Positions 8,356-18,042 of a DNA stretch of 40,556 nucleotides are shown here, one piece after another. Position numbers and translations under genes: made by a program. Location of the stretch: the NCBI GenBank assembly GCA_036505015.1, contig DASXUC010000061.1, forward strand, positions 1 through 40,556, written 5' to 3'. Position 1 is the first letter of the stretch; each line of letters opens with the position of its first letter. The DNA comes from DASXUC01 sp036505015. GTDB taxonomy: Bacteria; Sysuimicrobiota; Sysuimicrobiia; Sysuimicrobiales; Kaftiobacteriaceae. The notes below the pieces were generated by a model that was given only the letters and a program-made list of their open reading frames with translations, made no database searches and was not told the DNA's origin.

Positions 8356-8980
8356 GCGCTCTTCCCGTCAGAGGGCGCTCGAGCGGCTGCACGCCCGCAT
8401 CCGGCGCTGCGATCGGTGCCCGCTCCATCGCACGCGAACGAACGCCGTGCCCGGAGCGGGGCCCGCGACCGCGCGGATCGTGTTCGTGGGGGAGGCGCCG
8501 GGACGCGCGGAAGATTTACGCGGGGAGCCGTTCGTCGGGCGCGCCGGAGCGGTCTTCGATCAACTGCTGGCATCCATCGGACTGTCCCGGAACGATGTCT
8601 ACATTACCAACGTCGTCAAGTCGCGTCCGTTCGTCGGCGGCCCGCCCGGGCGCAACCGCAACCCGTCGCGGGATGAGATCGCCGCCTGCGCCCCCTGGCT
8701 GCACCAGCAGCTCGCCATCACCCGGCCCCACATCGTCGTCACGCTGGGCGGCATCGCGTTACGGTCGCTCAGCCCGAGCAGTCGGCTCGCAGCGGTTCAC
8801 GGTCGCATCGTCGCCCACGACGCGTTTGCCATCGTGCCCCTCTACCATCCCGCCATGGCCCGCTACGGCCCGAAGTGGAGGACGACACTACGGGCCGACT
8901 TCGCTCGTCTGCGCCGCCTGCTGACCACCGAGATGAAGGAAGAACGCAGCCGCCGGAGAATTCCCGAAAAGTTGAAGTAG
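8348..8980 (+). CDS. Uracil-DNA glycosylase, family 4 (iron-sulfur type)
   Basis: Removes uracil from deaminated DNA to start base-excision repair. The core GEAPGRAEDLRGEPFVGRAG and the later YHPAMARYG block are those of the Archaeoglobus-like family 4 enzymes. Two N-terminal Cys in CDRCPLHRTRTNAVPG are expected iron-sulfur ligands, but the first ATG/GTG/TTG in frame is GTG 8447, which lies after them. I therefore extend the frame to CTG 8348 (210 residues), overlapping dapA by 8 nt; CTG 8387 is another option. A third ligand position reads TNVVKSRP, with Ser where many homologues have Cys; a later Cys (AAC) is present. Function is confident; start and cluster state are not. Confidence 0.82.
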   Translation: MSKRSSRQRALERLHARIRRCDRCPLHRTRTNAVPGAGPATARIVFVGEAPGRAEDLRGEPFVGRAGAVFDQLLASIGLSRNDVYITNVVKSRPFVGGPPGRNRNPSRDEIAACAPWLHQQLAITRPHIVVTLGGIALRSLSPSSRLAAVHGRIVAHDAFAIVPLYHPAMARYGPKWRTTLRADFARLRRLLTTEMKEERSRRRIPEKLK

Positions 8981-9017
8981 TCGCAGCGGCATTCGGACCT
9001 TTCATGGGAGCTCATTC

Positions 9018-9821
9018 GTGCTGCAGATGGTCATCCTCGGCGTCGTCCAGGGCCTGACAGAGTTTCTCCCCGTTAGCAGCACCGCTCACCTGCTATTTGC
9101 CGAAGCGCTGCTGGGAGTGCCACGGCCGGGCATCCTGCTGGAATCGGTGCTGCACCTCGGTACCGCTCTCGCCGCGGCTTGGTTGTTTCGTGACGACCTG
9201 CTGAAGTTGCTCCGCGGGCTGTGGTCCACGTTTGCTCCGCAGGGGCGCGCGGCGCTGGCCACGTACCGCCGGCTGGGGTGGGCGGTCGTCATCGCCACCG
9301 CGATCACGGCGGTGATCGGGCTCGCCTTCGAATCCCGCTTTGAAGCCATGTTCGGCTCGCTGCGCGGGACGGCAATCCAGCTGATGATCAGCGGCGGGCT
9401 GCTGCTCCTGCTCAACCGGCGCGGTACCCGCGAGGCGACCGACGCGGGCGCCGCCGATGGCGTGGCCATGGGGATCGCGCAGGCCGTGGCGATCATTCCC
9501 GGCATCTCGCGATCCGGAACCACGATTGTGACGTCAACCTGGCTGGGCATGAAACCTGAAGAAGCCGCGCGCCTGTCGTTCCTGGTGGCCGTCCCCTCGG
9601 TGGCCGGCGCTGGACTGTTTGGTCTGAAGGATTACGCGGCCGGGATTGCGGCGGGTTACACCGTTGCGCAGCTGCTCGTCGGGTTCGTCACCGCCGCCGT
9701 GTTCGGAGCGCTGGCGATCCGGTGGCTGCTGCAGGTCGTCCGCCGCGGGCGGCTGGGCTTCGTTGCCGCGTACTGCATCGCGGTAGGACTCATCGTCGTC
9801 GCGGTGTCGATGAGGGGGTAG
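9018..9821 (+). CDS. uppP: Undecaprenyl-diphosphatase UppP (BacA)
   Basis: Integral membrane phosphatase that recycles undecaprenyl diphosphate to the monophosphate carrier used for peptidoglycan and other wall polymers; it can confer bacitracin resistance. The 267-residue product is largely hydrophobic. It has both family signatures: QGLTEFLPVSSTAHL at the N terminus, containing the catalytic Glu, and PGISRSGTTI at about residues 155-164. The start is GTG at 9018 with GGGAG at 9006-9010. It precedes ftsK by 5 nt, so the two are probably cotranscribed. Confidence 0.95.
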   Translation: MLQMVILGVVQGLTEFLPVSSTAHLLFAEALLGVPRPGILLESVLHLGTALAAAWLFRDDLLKLLRGLWSTFAPQGRAALATYRRLGWAVVIATAITAVIGLAFESRFEAMFGSLRGTAIQLMISGGLLLLLNRRGTREATDAGAADGVAMGIAQAVAIIPGISRSGTTIVTSTWLGMKPEEAARLSFLVAVPSVAGAGLFGLKDYAAGIAAGYTVAQLLVGFVTAAVFGALAIRWLLQVVRRGRLGFVAAYCIAVGLIVVAVSMRG

Positions 9822-9826
9822 GGCGG

Positions 9827-12124
9827 ATGGGACGCAAACGGCAGGACTCCGGACGAAGGCACGCCGCGGGCGCCACCATGCTGGTCGCCGGGCTCGTGCT
9901 TGGGCTGTCCTTTCTGCCGAGGGCCGCCGGGGTGCCCGCGCTGCTCGGCCACGCGCAGCGGTGGGCGCTGGGGGATCTCGCCCCCGTGATTCCCGCGGGC
10001 GTGTTTCTGACCGGCGCCCTCCTGGTACTGGCCGGGGCGCGCGCCCGGTTTACCCGGCGGATCGGGGCGCTGTGCATCCTTGTGCTGGTCGCGATCGCGG
10101 CCTATCACGCGCGGACGCCCGCCGGACGGGAATTCACCGTCGGGCTCGCCGGGCATGCCGCGGGCGCTGGCGGGGCGGCCCTGGTGTGGATCCTGCGGCG
10201 CGCGCTCGGCAACGTCGGCTTGTGGTTGGTGGTGACGCTGGCGGCCGTGTCCGCGGTCGTGCTGTGGACCGGCACATCGATCGGCACGATCGTCGAGGTG
10301 GCGTGGGCGCTGCTGACGCACGCGGCGCGCCTGACCATGCAGGCGCTGGCATTACTGGGCCGGGCGGGCGTTTCACTGCTGGTCACGGTGTGGAATGGGC
10401 TGACCGCGCTGTTGCGGGCGATGGCGGTTCGCCTTCGCGAGGCCGGCGCCGGGATGCGCGCTCAGGCCGAGGCTCGGCGGACACCCACGCCGGCCTCGGT
10501 CCCGTTGGCGCAGATCCCGGCGGTGGCCGCAGAGACCGCCGCGGTCGAGCTGCCGCCGATCCGATCAGCGCGCGCTGCGGGCCGGGAGCGGACCCCCGAG
10601 GATGCATTTGATTTCCCGCCGCACTTCGCTGTTGCCGCGCCGCGGCCCCGCGAGCGGGATGAACCGGCGCTGCGCGTGCACCAGGAGTCGCTCTCCCTGC
10701 ACGTCCCCGCGGGTGGCTTTCAGGCCCCGCCGATTTCGCTGCTCACCGACCTGCCGGGCGGCCGGGGGAAAGGGCGCAGCGAGCCGGCGGAGGTTGCCCG
10801 GCTGCTCGAACAGACCCTGGCGAGCTTCGGGGTGGAAGCGAAGGTCCTGCGCTGGGAGCAGGGCCCCGTGGTGACCCGATTCGAAGTCCAGCCCGCCCCT
10901 GGTGTGCGCGTGCAGAAGATCAGCAGCCTTACCAACGACATCGCCCTGGCGCTGGCGGCGCCGTCGGTGCGCATCGAAGCCCCGATCCCCGGCAAGTCCG
11001 TGATCGGCATCGAGCTCCCCAACCAGAAGGCCAGTCTCGTGCACATCAAGGAGATTCTGTCGACCGAGGATTACCAGCGCGATACGGCGCTGCTCACGGT
11101 CGCGATCGGCAAGGACATCGCCGGGCATCCGATCCTCGCGGACCTCACCGAGATGCCGCACCTGCTCATCGCCGGCGCCACCGGGTCGGGCAAGTCCGTG
11201 ATGCTCAACGCGATTATCGCCAGCCTGCTGTTCCGCTGCACGCCGGCGGACTGCCGGCTCGTGATGATCGATCCCAAGCGCGTGGAGTTCGCGAACTTCA
11301 GCAACGTGCCGCATCTGCTGGCCCCGGTGGTCACGAACCCGCGCGCGGCGGCGGGAGCCCTCAAACAGATGCTGGGAGAGATGGAGGCGCGCTTCGAACG
11401 GTTCGCCGCCGCCGGCACCAGGAATATCCAGGGGTACAACGAGCTGTCCGGGGTGGAGCGGCTCCCGTACATTGTGATCATCATCGACGAACTGGCCGAC
11501 CTGATGATGGTCGCGCCCGCCGATTTCGAGGACGTGATCTGTCGCCTGGCCCAGATGACGCGGGCAACCGGCATCCACCTCGTGCTGGCCACCCAGCGGC
11601 CCTCGGTGGATGTCATTACCGGGCTGATCAAAGCCAACATCCCGTCCCGGCTGGCGTTCGCGGTGAGCAGCCAGGTGGACAGCCGGACCATCCTCGACAT
11701 GCCCGGAGCGGAGAAGCTGCTGGGCAAGGGTGACATGCTGTTCATGCCGGTCGGCGCGGCCCGTCCCATCCGCGCGCAGGGCGCGTTCATCGCCGACAGC
11801 GAGATCCAGGCGCTGGTGACCTGGTGGAAATCGCAGGGCAAGCCGGTCTACGACCAGGACCTGGTGAAGGCGGAGCAGGCGGCCCCCGACGGCGACGGCG
11901 GGGGGCGGGATGAGTTGATGGCGGAGGCGGCGCGGCTGGTGGTGCGCGCCGGGTACGGGTCTGTCTCGCTGCTGCAGCGGAAGATGAAGATCGGCTACGT
12001 GCGCGCCGCGCGCATCGTCGACCAGCTCGAAGAACAGGGGATCGTCGGGCCGACGCAGGGCAGCAATCCGCGCGAGGTCCTCATCGGCATCGACGAACTC
12101 GAGAACCTGCTGAAGCCTTCCTAG
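9827..12124 (+). CDS. ftsK: DNA translocase FtsK/SpoIIIE
   Basis: Septum-anchored motor that pumps chromosomal DNA during division. The product is 765 residues from ATG 9827. The N-terminal 150 residues contain four or five hydrophobic segments, followed by an Ala/Arg/Pro-rich linker. The alpha/beta motor has Walker A (AGATGSGKSVM, near 448) and Walker B (IVIIIDELADL, near 550). The C-terminal gamma winged helix (about 693-755, with SVSLLQRKMKIGYVRAARI) would read polar DNA guide sequences. The reading frame stays open upstream to 9722, but that overlaps uppP in another frame and I reject it. The linker is short, like Firmicutes SpoIIIE rather than E. coli FtsK. Confidence 0.95.
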   Translation: MGRKRQDSGRRHAAGATMLVAGLVLGLSFLPRAAGVPALLGHAQRWALGDLAPVIPAGVFLTGALLVLAGARARFTRRIGALCILVLVAIAAYHARTPAGREFTVGLAGHAAGAGGAALVWILRRALGNVGLWLVVTLAAVSAVVLWTGTSIGTIVEVAWALLTHAARLTMQALALLGRAGVSLLVTVWNGLTALLRAMAVRLREAGAGMRAQAEARRTPTPASVPLAQIPAVAAETAAVELPPIRSARAAGRERTPEDAFDFPPHFAVAAPRPRERDEPALRVHQESLSLHVPAGGFQAPPISLLTDLPGGRGKGRSEPAEVARLLEQTLASFGVEAKVLRWEQGPVVTRFEVQPAPGVRVQKISSLTNDIALALAAPSVRIEAPIPGKSVIGIELPNQKASLVHIKEILSTEDYQRDTALLTVAIGKDIAGHPILADLTEMPHLLIAGATGSGKSVMLNAIIASLLFRCTPADCRLVMIDPKRVEFANFSNVPHLLAPVVTNPRAAAGALKQMLGEMEARFERFAAAGTRNIQGYNELSGVERLPYIVIIIDELADLMMVAPADFEDVICRLAQMTRATGIHLVLATQRPSVDVITGLIKANIPSRLAFAVSSQVDSRTILDMPGAEKLLGKGDMLFMPVGAARPIRAQGAFIADSEIQALVTWWKSQGKPVYDQDLVKAEQAAPDGDGGGRDELMAEAARLVVRAGYGSVSLLQRKMKIGYVRAARIVDQLEEQGIVGPTQGSNPREVLIGIDELENLLKPS

Positions 12125-12136
12125 CGCAGGAGTTCG

Positions 12137-12233
12137 CCCCCCCGGAACGAAATGGCCACCCGGACCACGGGAGAACGAGCATGCCCTGCACCGAAGCCGT
12201 GCGAGTGGTGCAGGGCCATTTTCCGGGAGGTGG
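12137..12233 (+). promoter_or_regulatory. Structured leader sequestering the ribosome binding site of the BMP gene
   Basis: CCCGGA (12141-12146) and AAATGGCC (12150-12157) pair with GGCCATTT (12214-12221) and TCCGGG (12222-12227): 14 bp with one 3-nt bulge (ACG, 12147-12149). Two more pairs extend the stem over the Shine-Dalgarno GGGAGG (12225-12230). Inside are two hairpins, CCCG (12159-12162) with CGGG (12168-12171) and CTGCACC (12186-12192) with GGTGCAG (12207-12213). This makes a three-way junction. The second hairpin can extend to 10 bp using bases of the outer stem, so two alternative folds exist. No known riboswitch class is recognised by eye. Confidence 0.5.
12183..12222 (+). terminator. 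Hairpin with short T run after ftsK, possible terminator or attenuator
   Basis: GCCCTGCACC (12183-12192) and GGTGCAGGGC (12207-12216) form a perfect 10-bp stem with a 14-nt loop, followed by CATTTT. The T run is short and offset by two bases. It could end the uppP-ftsK transcript or serve as the alternative fold of the leader described at 12137-12233. Confidence 0.4.
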
Positions 12234-12237
12234 ACGG

Positions 12238-13302
12238 ATGAACACGCGGGGCGTGCGCATTGCCGCGCTGGCGATGGTGGCGATCGCCACGATCTTGTGG
12301 GCGATCCCCAACGCGAGCGTGCAGGCACAAACGAAGTACAAAGTCGGCGTCGTCTATGACGTCGGCGGGCGCGGCGATCTCTCGTTTAACGACATGGCGG
12401 CCGCCGGACTCGATCGGGCGGCGAAGGAATTCGCGTCGAGGATCCAGACCCGCGATCTGGAGCCCACGGCCGGCGGGGAGAATCGCGAAGAGCTCCTGCG
12501 GCTGCTGGCCGGCGAGAAGTTCGACCTGATCATCGGCGTCGGCTTCCTGTTTACCGACAGCATCACGCGGGTCGCCAAGGCGTTTCCGAAGGTGAAGTTC
12601 GCGATCGTCGACGGGTTCATCCCCGATCAGCCCAACGTCGTCAGCCTGCTGTTCAAGGAAAACGAAGGCTCCTTCCTCGTTGGCGCGGCGGCAGGGCTGA
12701 AGACCAAGGTGAACAAGGTCGGCTTCGTGGGCGGCATGAAGATCCCGCTCATCGAGAAGTTCGAAGTCGGCTACATCGCCGGCGCGAAGTACGTGAACCC
12801 GAAGGTCACCGTGTACTCGGAGTACGCGGGCACGACCGGTGAGGCGTTCCGCGATCCGGTGAAGGGCAAGGAACTGGCCCTGGCCGAGTACGACCGCGGC
12901 GCCGACATCATCTACCACGCGTCGGGCGGCACCGGCATCGGCGTGTTCGAGGCGGCCGTCGTCAAGAAGCGGATGGCCATCGGCGTGGACGCCGACCAGT
13001 CGCTGACGGTGAAACCGGACCAGCGGGCGCAGATCCTGACCAGCATGCAGAAGCGCGTGGACGTGGCCGTCTACGAGACGATCAAGGCCGCGCTCAACGG
13101 GCAGTACAAAGCGGGCATCCGGTCGTTCGGGCTGAAGGAGAACGGGGTCGGCTACGCGGTCAACAAGTACAACCGCTCCCTGATCGCCGACATCATTCCA
13201 CGGCTGGACGCGCTGCGGCGGGATATCATCTCGGGCAAGATCGTGGTCCCCGAGGACAAGAAACAGCTCGCGGCGTTCCTGACCAAGTACAAGCTGAAGT
13301 AA
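12238..13302 (+). CDS. BMP family substrate-binding protein of a nucleoside ABC importer
   Basis: Periplasmic-binding-type protein of the Bmp/Med/PnrA family, which binds nucleosides outside the membrane for an ABC importer. The product is 354 residues from ATG 12238, with Shine-Dalgarno GGGAGG at 12225-12230. Residues 1-28 form a Sec signal (MNTRGVRIAALAMVAIATILW) ending near SVQA. There is no Cys lipobox, unlike most Gram-positive relatives. The mature part starts with KVGVVYDVGGRGDLSFNDMA, the family's ligand-site strand, and later has YHASGGTGIGVFEAA and IGVDADQS. It is followed by a terminator, then the ATPase and two permeases. The purine-nucleoside preference of the family is known; the real substrate here may be pseudouridine from context. 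Confidence 0.92.
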   Translation: MNTRGVRIAALAMVAIATILWAIPNASVQAQTKYKVGVVYDVGGRGDLSFNDMAAAGLDRAAKEFASRIQTRDLEPTAGGENREELLRLLAGEKFDLIIGVGFLFTDSITRVAKAFPKVKFAIVDGFIPDQPNVVSLLFKENEGSFLVGAAAGLKTKVNKVGFVGGMKIPLIEKFEVGYIAGAKYVNPKVTVYSEYAGTTGEAFRDPVKGKELALAEYDRGADIIYHASGGTGIGVFEAAVVKKRMAIGVDADQSLTVKPDQRAQILTSMQKRVDVAVYETIKAALNGQYKAGIRSFGLKENGVGYAVNKYNRSLIADIIPRLDALRRDIISGKIVVPEDKKQLAAFLTKYKLK

Positions 13303-13324
13303 GGGGAGCCACCTGCACGCACGG

Positions 13325-13362
13325 CGCACAGGGGGTCGCGCCCGCGGCCCCCTGTGTGTTTT
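13325..13362 (+). terminator. Intrinsic terminator after the BMP gene
   Basis: CGCACAGGGGG (13325-13335) pairs with CCCCCTGTGTG (13348-13358), 11 bp including one G-T wobble, around a GC-rich 12-nt loop, followed by TTTT (13359-13362). It lies between the binding-protein gene and its ATPase. Partial termination here would make more binding protein than membrane components, a common design in ABC operons. Confidence 0.8.
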
Positions 13363-13407
13363 CCACGCGGCAGGCCGGAGGCGGCGGCGGCCAGAACTAC
13401 AAGCGCG

Positions 13408-14939
<1,532 letters not shown>

Positions 14940-14943
<4 letters not shown>

Positions 14944-16073
14944 AGACCCGGCTGCTGGCCCTGCAGATCATCACCCCGCTGCTGGCGATCCTGTTCGGCG
15001 CCTTCATTGCGTCGGTGATCATCTTTGCGATCGGCAAGAACCCCCTCGACGTGTACGCGATCATGGCGCGCTTCGCGCTGACGCGGCAGGACAGTCTCAT
15101 TTCGATCCTGTTCAAGGCCACCCCGCTGATCTTCGCCGGTCTGGCGGTCGCGATCTCCTTCCGGGCAAACCTGTGGAATATCGGGGTGGAAGGACAATAC
15201 TACATCGGTGCGTTCTGCGCGGCGTACGTGGGGTTCACGTTCCACGGCCTCCCGGCGATCGTCCACCTGCCGCTGACCGTCCTCGCCGCGGTGCTGGGCG
15301 GGATGGCATGGGCGTATGTGCCGATCATCCTGAAACTGAAGCGCGGCGCCCATGAGGTGATCACCACGATCATGATGAACTACATCGCCGGCGCGGTCGT
15401 GCTCTATCTGGTCGCCGATGTATTTCGCGATCCGTCGCAGATCGGCACCCCGCGCGTACGCACGCCCGAGTTCCTGCCGTCCGCCCGGATGCCGACGCTG
15501 GAGCCGCTGGTGCGGGCGCTGGGCGTCGAGGGCGCCGACATCAGCAAGCTGAACTGGCTGCTCCCGCTGGGCCTGCTGCTGTGCGTCGCGCTGGCGCTGC
15601 TGCTCAGCCGGACCCGCTTCGGCTACGAGGTCCGCGCCGTGGCCTTCAATCCCGACGCGGCGGAAGCCGCGGGGATCCCCAACGCCCGCACCCAGTTCCT
15701 GATGTTCATGCTCAGCGGCGCGATTGCCGGGCTGGTCGGGTTGAACGACGTGCAGGGGTTCTTCGGCTACTTCGACATCGACTTCCCGAAAGGGTTGGGC
15801 TTTCTGGGAATTTCAGTGGCCCTGCTGTCCAAGAACAACCCGCTGGGCGTGATCTTGGCGGCGCTGCTGTTCGGCTTTCTGGACCGCGGGGCGCAGGGCG
15901 TCCAGTTCTTCGCGGAAGTCCCCAAGGAAGTGATTGTCATCCTGCAGGCGTTGATCATCCTCGCCATCGTGGTGGCCTACGAACTGCTGAATCGCTACAT
16001 CCGGGCCCAGCGCAAACGGGAAGCGCAGCGGCCGGTCCCAACGGCTGCTCCGGCGGCGGAGCCGGGACGCTGA
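14940..16073 (+). CDS. Nucleoside ABC importer permease 1
   Basis: A 377-residue membrane protein of the BPD_transp_2 family (YufP/NupP-like) with about 8-10 hydrophobic segments. The segment SFRANLWNIGVEGQYYIGAF is the conserved coupling region of this family. The start is GTG at 14940, overlapping the ATPase stop in the tetramer GTGA. An upstream extension of this frame is just a shadow inside the ATPase gene. The C terminus has a short Arg-rich then Pro/Ala tail. It should form the membrane channel with the next gene product. Confidence 0.93.
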
Positions 16074-16077
16074 CGCG

Positions 16078-17049
16078 ATGGAAACGCTGACCTCGCTGTT
16101 CAGTGTCGCCCTGCTCGCCTCGGCAATCCGCGTGACCATGCCGATCCTGCTGGCCGCGTTGGGCGCGGTGTACTCCGAGCGCGGCGGCGTGGTGAACATC
16201 GGCCTGGAAGGCATGATGATCATGGGGACGTTCTTTGGCGCCGTGGGCAACTTCGTCTTCGCCCAGCGGTTTCCCACCCTGACCGCGGCCGTACCGGACC
16301 TGGCGCCGCTGGCCGGCGTGCTCGCGGCGATCGCCGTCGGCATGCTGTTCGGATTGATTCATGCGCTGGTCACTATCACGTTCCGGGTGGACCAGATCAT
16401 CAGCGGGGTGGCGCTGAACCTGCTGGCGGCGGGGTTAGCTCGCTTCCTGAACATTCTGTTCTTCCACGTGTCCACGCAGTCACCGGGCGTGCAGGGATTC
16501 ACCCCCATCAACATCCCCGGGTTGGACAAGATCCCCGTTTTGGGTCCGGTCGTCACCGGCATCTCCCCGATGATCATCGCCACGCTGATCCTGGTCATCG
16601 CCAGCCAGTGGATCCTGCTGCGAACCCGCTTCGGCCTGCGCCTGCGCGCCGTCGGCGAGTATCCGCTGGCGGCCGATACCCTGGGCATCCACGTGTACCG
16701 GATGCGCTACGCGGGCGTGCTGATCAGCGGCGCGCTGGCCGGCATGGCCGGAGCGTACCTGTCCATCGAACAGGCTCACCTGTATTTCGAGGGCATGACC
16801 CAGGGCCGCGGATTCATCGCGCTCGCGGCCATGATCTTCGGAAACTGGTGGCCGGTCGGTGCGCTGGGCGCGTCGGCGTTGTTCGGATACTTCGACGCCC
16901 TCAGTCTCCGCGTCGTCCGGCTCCCCATCCCGTACGAATTCATCAGCGCGTTGCCGTACATCGTCACGATCCTCGTCCTTGCCGGGGTGGTGCGCCGCGC
17001 CCGGCCGCCTGCCGCCGACGGCATCCCGTATGCCAAGGAGGAAGAATGA
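16078..17049 (+). CDS. Nucleoside ABC importer permease 2
   Basis: A 323-residue second permease (YufQ/NupQ-like) with about eight hydrophobic segments and the conserved AVYSERGGVVNIGLEGMM segment near residues 22-39. It starts 4 nt after permease 1 (ATG 16078). The stop at 17049 is followed at once by a tandem 7-nt array and then psuK. BMP, ATPase and two permeases make a complete importer of the nucleoside type. Confidence 0.93.
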   Translation: METLTSLFSVALLASAIRVTMPILLAALGAVYSERGGVVNIGLEGMMIMGTFFGAVGNFVFAQRFPTLTAAVPDLAPLAGVLAAIAVGMLFGLIHALVTITFRVDQIISGVALNLLAAGLARFLNILFFHVSTQSPGVQGFTPINIPGLDKIPVLGPVVTGISPMIIATLILVIASQWILLRTRFGLRLRAVGEYPLAADTLGIHVYRMRYAGVLISGALAGMAGAYLSIEQAHLYFEGMTQGRGFIALAAMIFGNWWPVGALGASALFGYFDALSLRVVRLPIPYEFISALPYIVTILVLAGVVRRARPPAADGIPYAKEEE

Positions 17050-17050
17050 C

Positions 17051-17152
17051 GTTGGTGGTTGGTGGTTGGTGGTTGGCAGTCCAAGACTAGGGACGAAGGG
17101 CTGACCATGGCCGGATCGCGTCCACCAACGACCAACGACCAACCACCAACGG
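17051..17152. repeat. Inverted pair of period-7 tandem arrays (locus C)
   Basis: The left arm is four 7-nt units at 17051-17078 (GTTGGTG three times, then GTTGGCA), starting 1 nt after the permease stop. The right arm is four units at 17125-17152 (CCAACGA twice, CCAACCA, CCAACGG), the reverse complement pattern. The arms are about 46 nt apart. The right arm lies inside the psuK reading frame and encodes part of its N-terminal tail. Confidence 0.85.
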
Positions 17153-18042
17153 TCGTGGTGTTCGGCGGTGCGAACCTGGACATCATCGCCCGGCCGGATC
17201 GTTCCATACAGCCTGGGGTATCCAACCCGGGGACGGTGCATACCGGCGCGGGTGGGGCCGGCCGCAACGTCGCGGTCAACCTCGCCGCCCTGGGGGCCGC
17301 CGCCACACTGGTATCGGCGGTGGGGAATGACGCAGCCGGCGACTACCTGCTGGCGGAAACTGCGCGCGCTGGTGTGGACGTGTCGCGCGTGGTACGTGTC
17401 GCGGACCGTTCAAACTACTACGTGGCCCTCGCGGGTGCGGGCCCCGAGGTCCTGGTGGTCTCCGACATGGCCGCCGCCGAGTCGCTGTCGCCGGCGCAAG
17501 TCCACGCCACCGCAGAACTCGCGCAGCGTGCACACATGGTGGTGATCGACGCCAACCTCCACCCGCAGGCGATAGCCGCCGCGGCGGCCGCCGCCGGACC
17601 CGCGCCGCTGTGCCTGCTGCCGACCTCACCGGCGAAAGCCCCGCGCCTGGCGGACGTAGTGGATCACGCCTCCCTTATCGTTGCCAGCGTCCCCGAACTT
17701 GAAGCGCTCGGTGCGCCGCCGATCGCGTCGGCCCGGGACGCCCTTGCCGCCGCCGCGTCCCTGCGAGACCGCACCGGCGCGCTGGTCATCGTCTCGATGG
17801 GTGCCCGGGGAATCGGCCTGGCCGGCGCCGAGGAACTGTGGCTCGACGCGCTGCCCGTCGCGGTCGTCGACGTCACCGGAGCCGGCGATGCGGTGGCCGC
17901 CGCGGCAGTTTGGGGCGTGGTCACGGGCCTCTCGGAACGGGAAATGGTGGGATTGGCTCGAGCCGCCGGCGCGATGACTGTGACCGTGCAGGGAGCGACT
18001 CATCCGGCGCTCAGCGCGGCGGCGCTGCGGGCGTATGCCTGA
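17107..18042 (+). CDS. psuK: PfkB family kinase, probable pseudouridine kinase
   Basis: PfkB/ribokinase-fold sugar kinase of 311 residues. The N terminus has VVVFGGANLDIIARP and the glycine-rich GAGGAGRNVAVNLAALGA; the catalytic and anion-hole motif is DVTGAGDAVAAAA near residues 258-270. Immediate overlap with psuG, whose product uses pseudouridine 5'-phosphate, makes pseudouridine the likely substrate. ATG 17107 has GAAGGG at 17095-17100. Residues 5-15 (RPPTTNDQPPT) are encoded by a tandem repeat arm, so GTG 17155 could be the ancestral start. An upstream GTG at 17059 would also translate the other arm and is unlikely. Confidence 0.85.
   Translation: MAGSRPPTTNDQPPTVVVFGGANLDIIARPDRSIQPGVSNPGTVHTGAGGAGRNVAVNLAALGAAATLVSAVGNDAAGDYLLAETARAGVDVSRVVRVADRSNYYVALAGAGPEVLVVSDMAAAESLSPAQVHATAELAQRAHMVVIDANLHPQAIAAAAAAAGPAPLCLLPTSPAKAPRLADVVDHASLIVASVPELEALGAPPIASARDALAAAASLRDRTGALVIVSMGARGIGLAGAEELWLDALPVAVVDVTGAGDAVAAAAVWGVVTGLSEREMVGLARAAGAMTVTVQGATHPALSAAALRAYA

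Noticed and set aside
17059..17106. GTG 17059 as the psuK start
   Set aside because: It would translate the left repeat arm as VVGGW-type residues and has no ribosome site. ATG 17107 has GAAGGG at proper distance.
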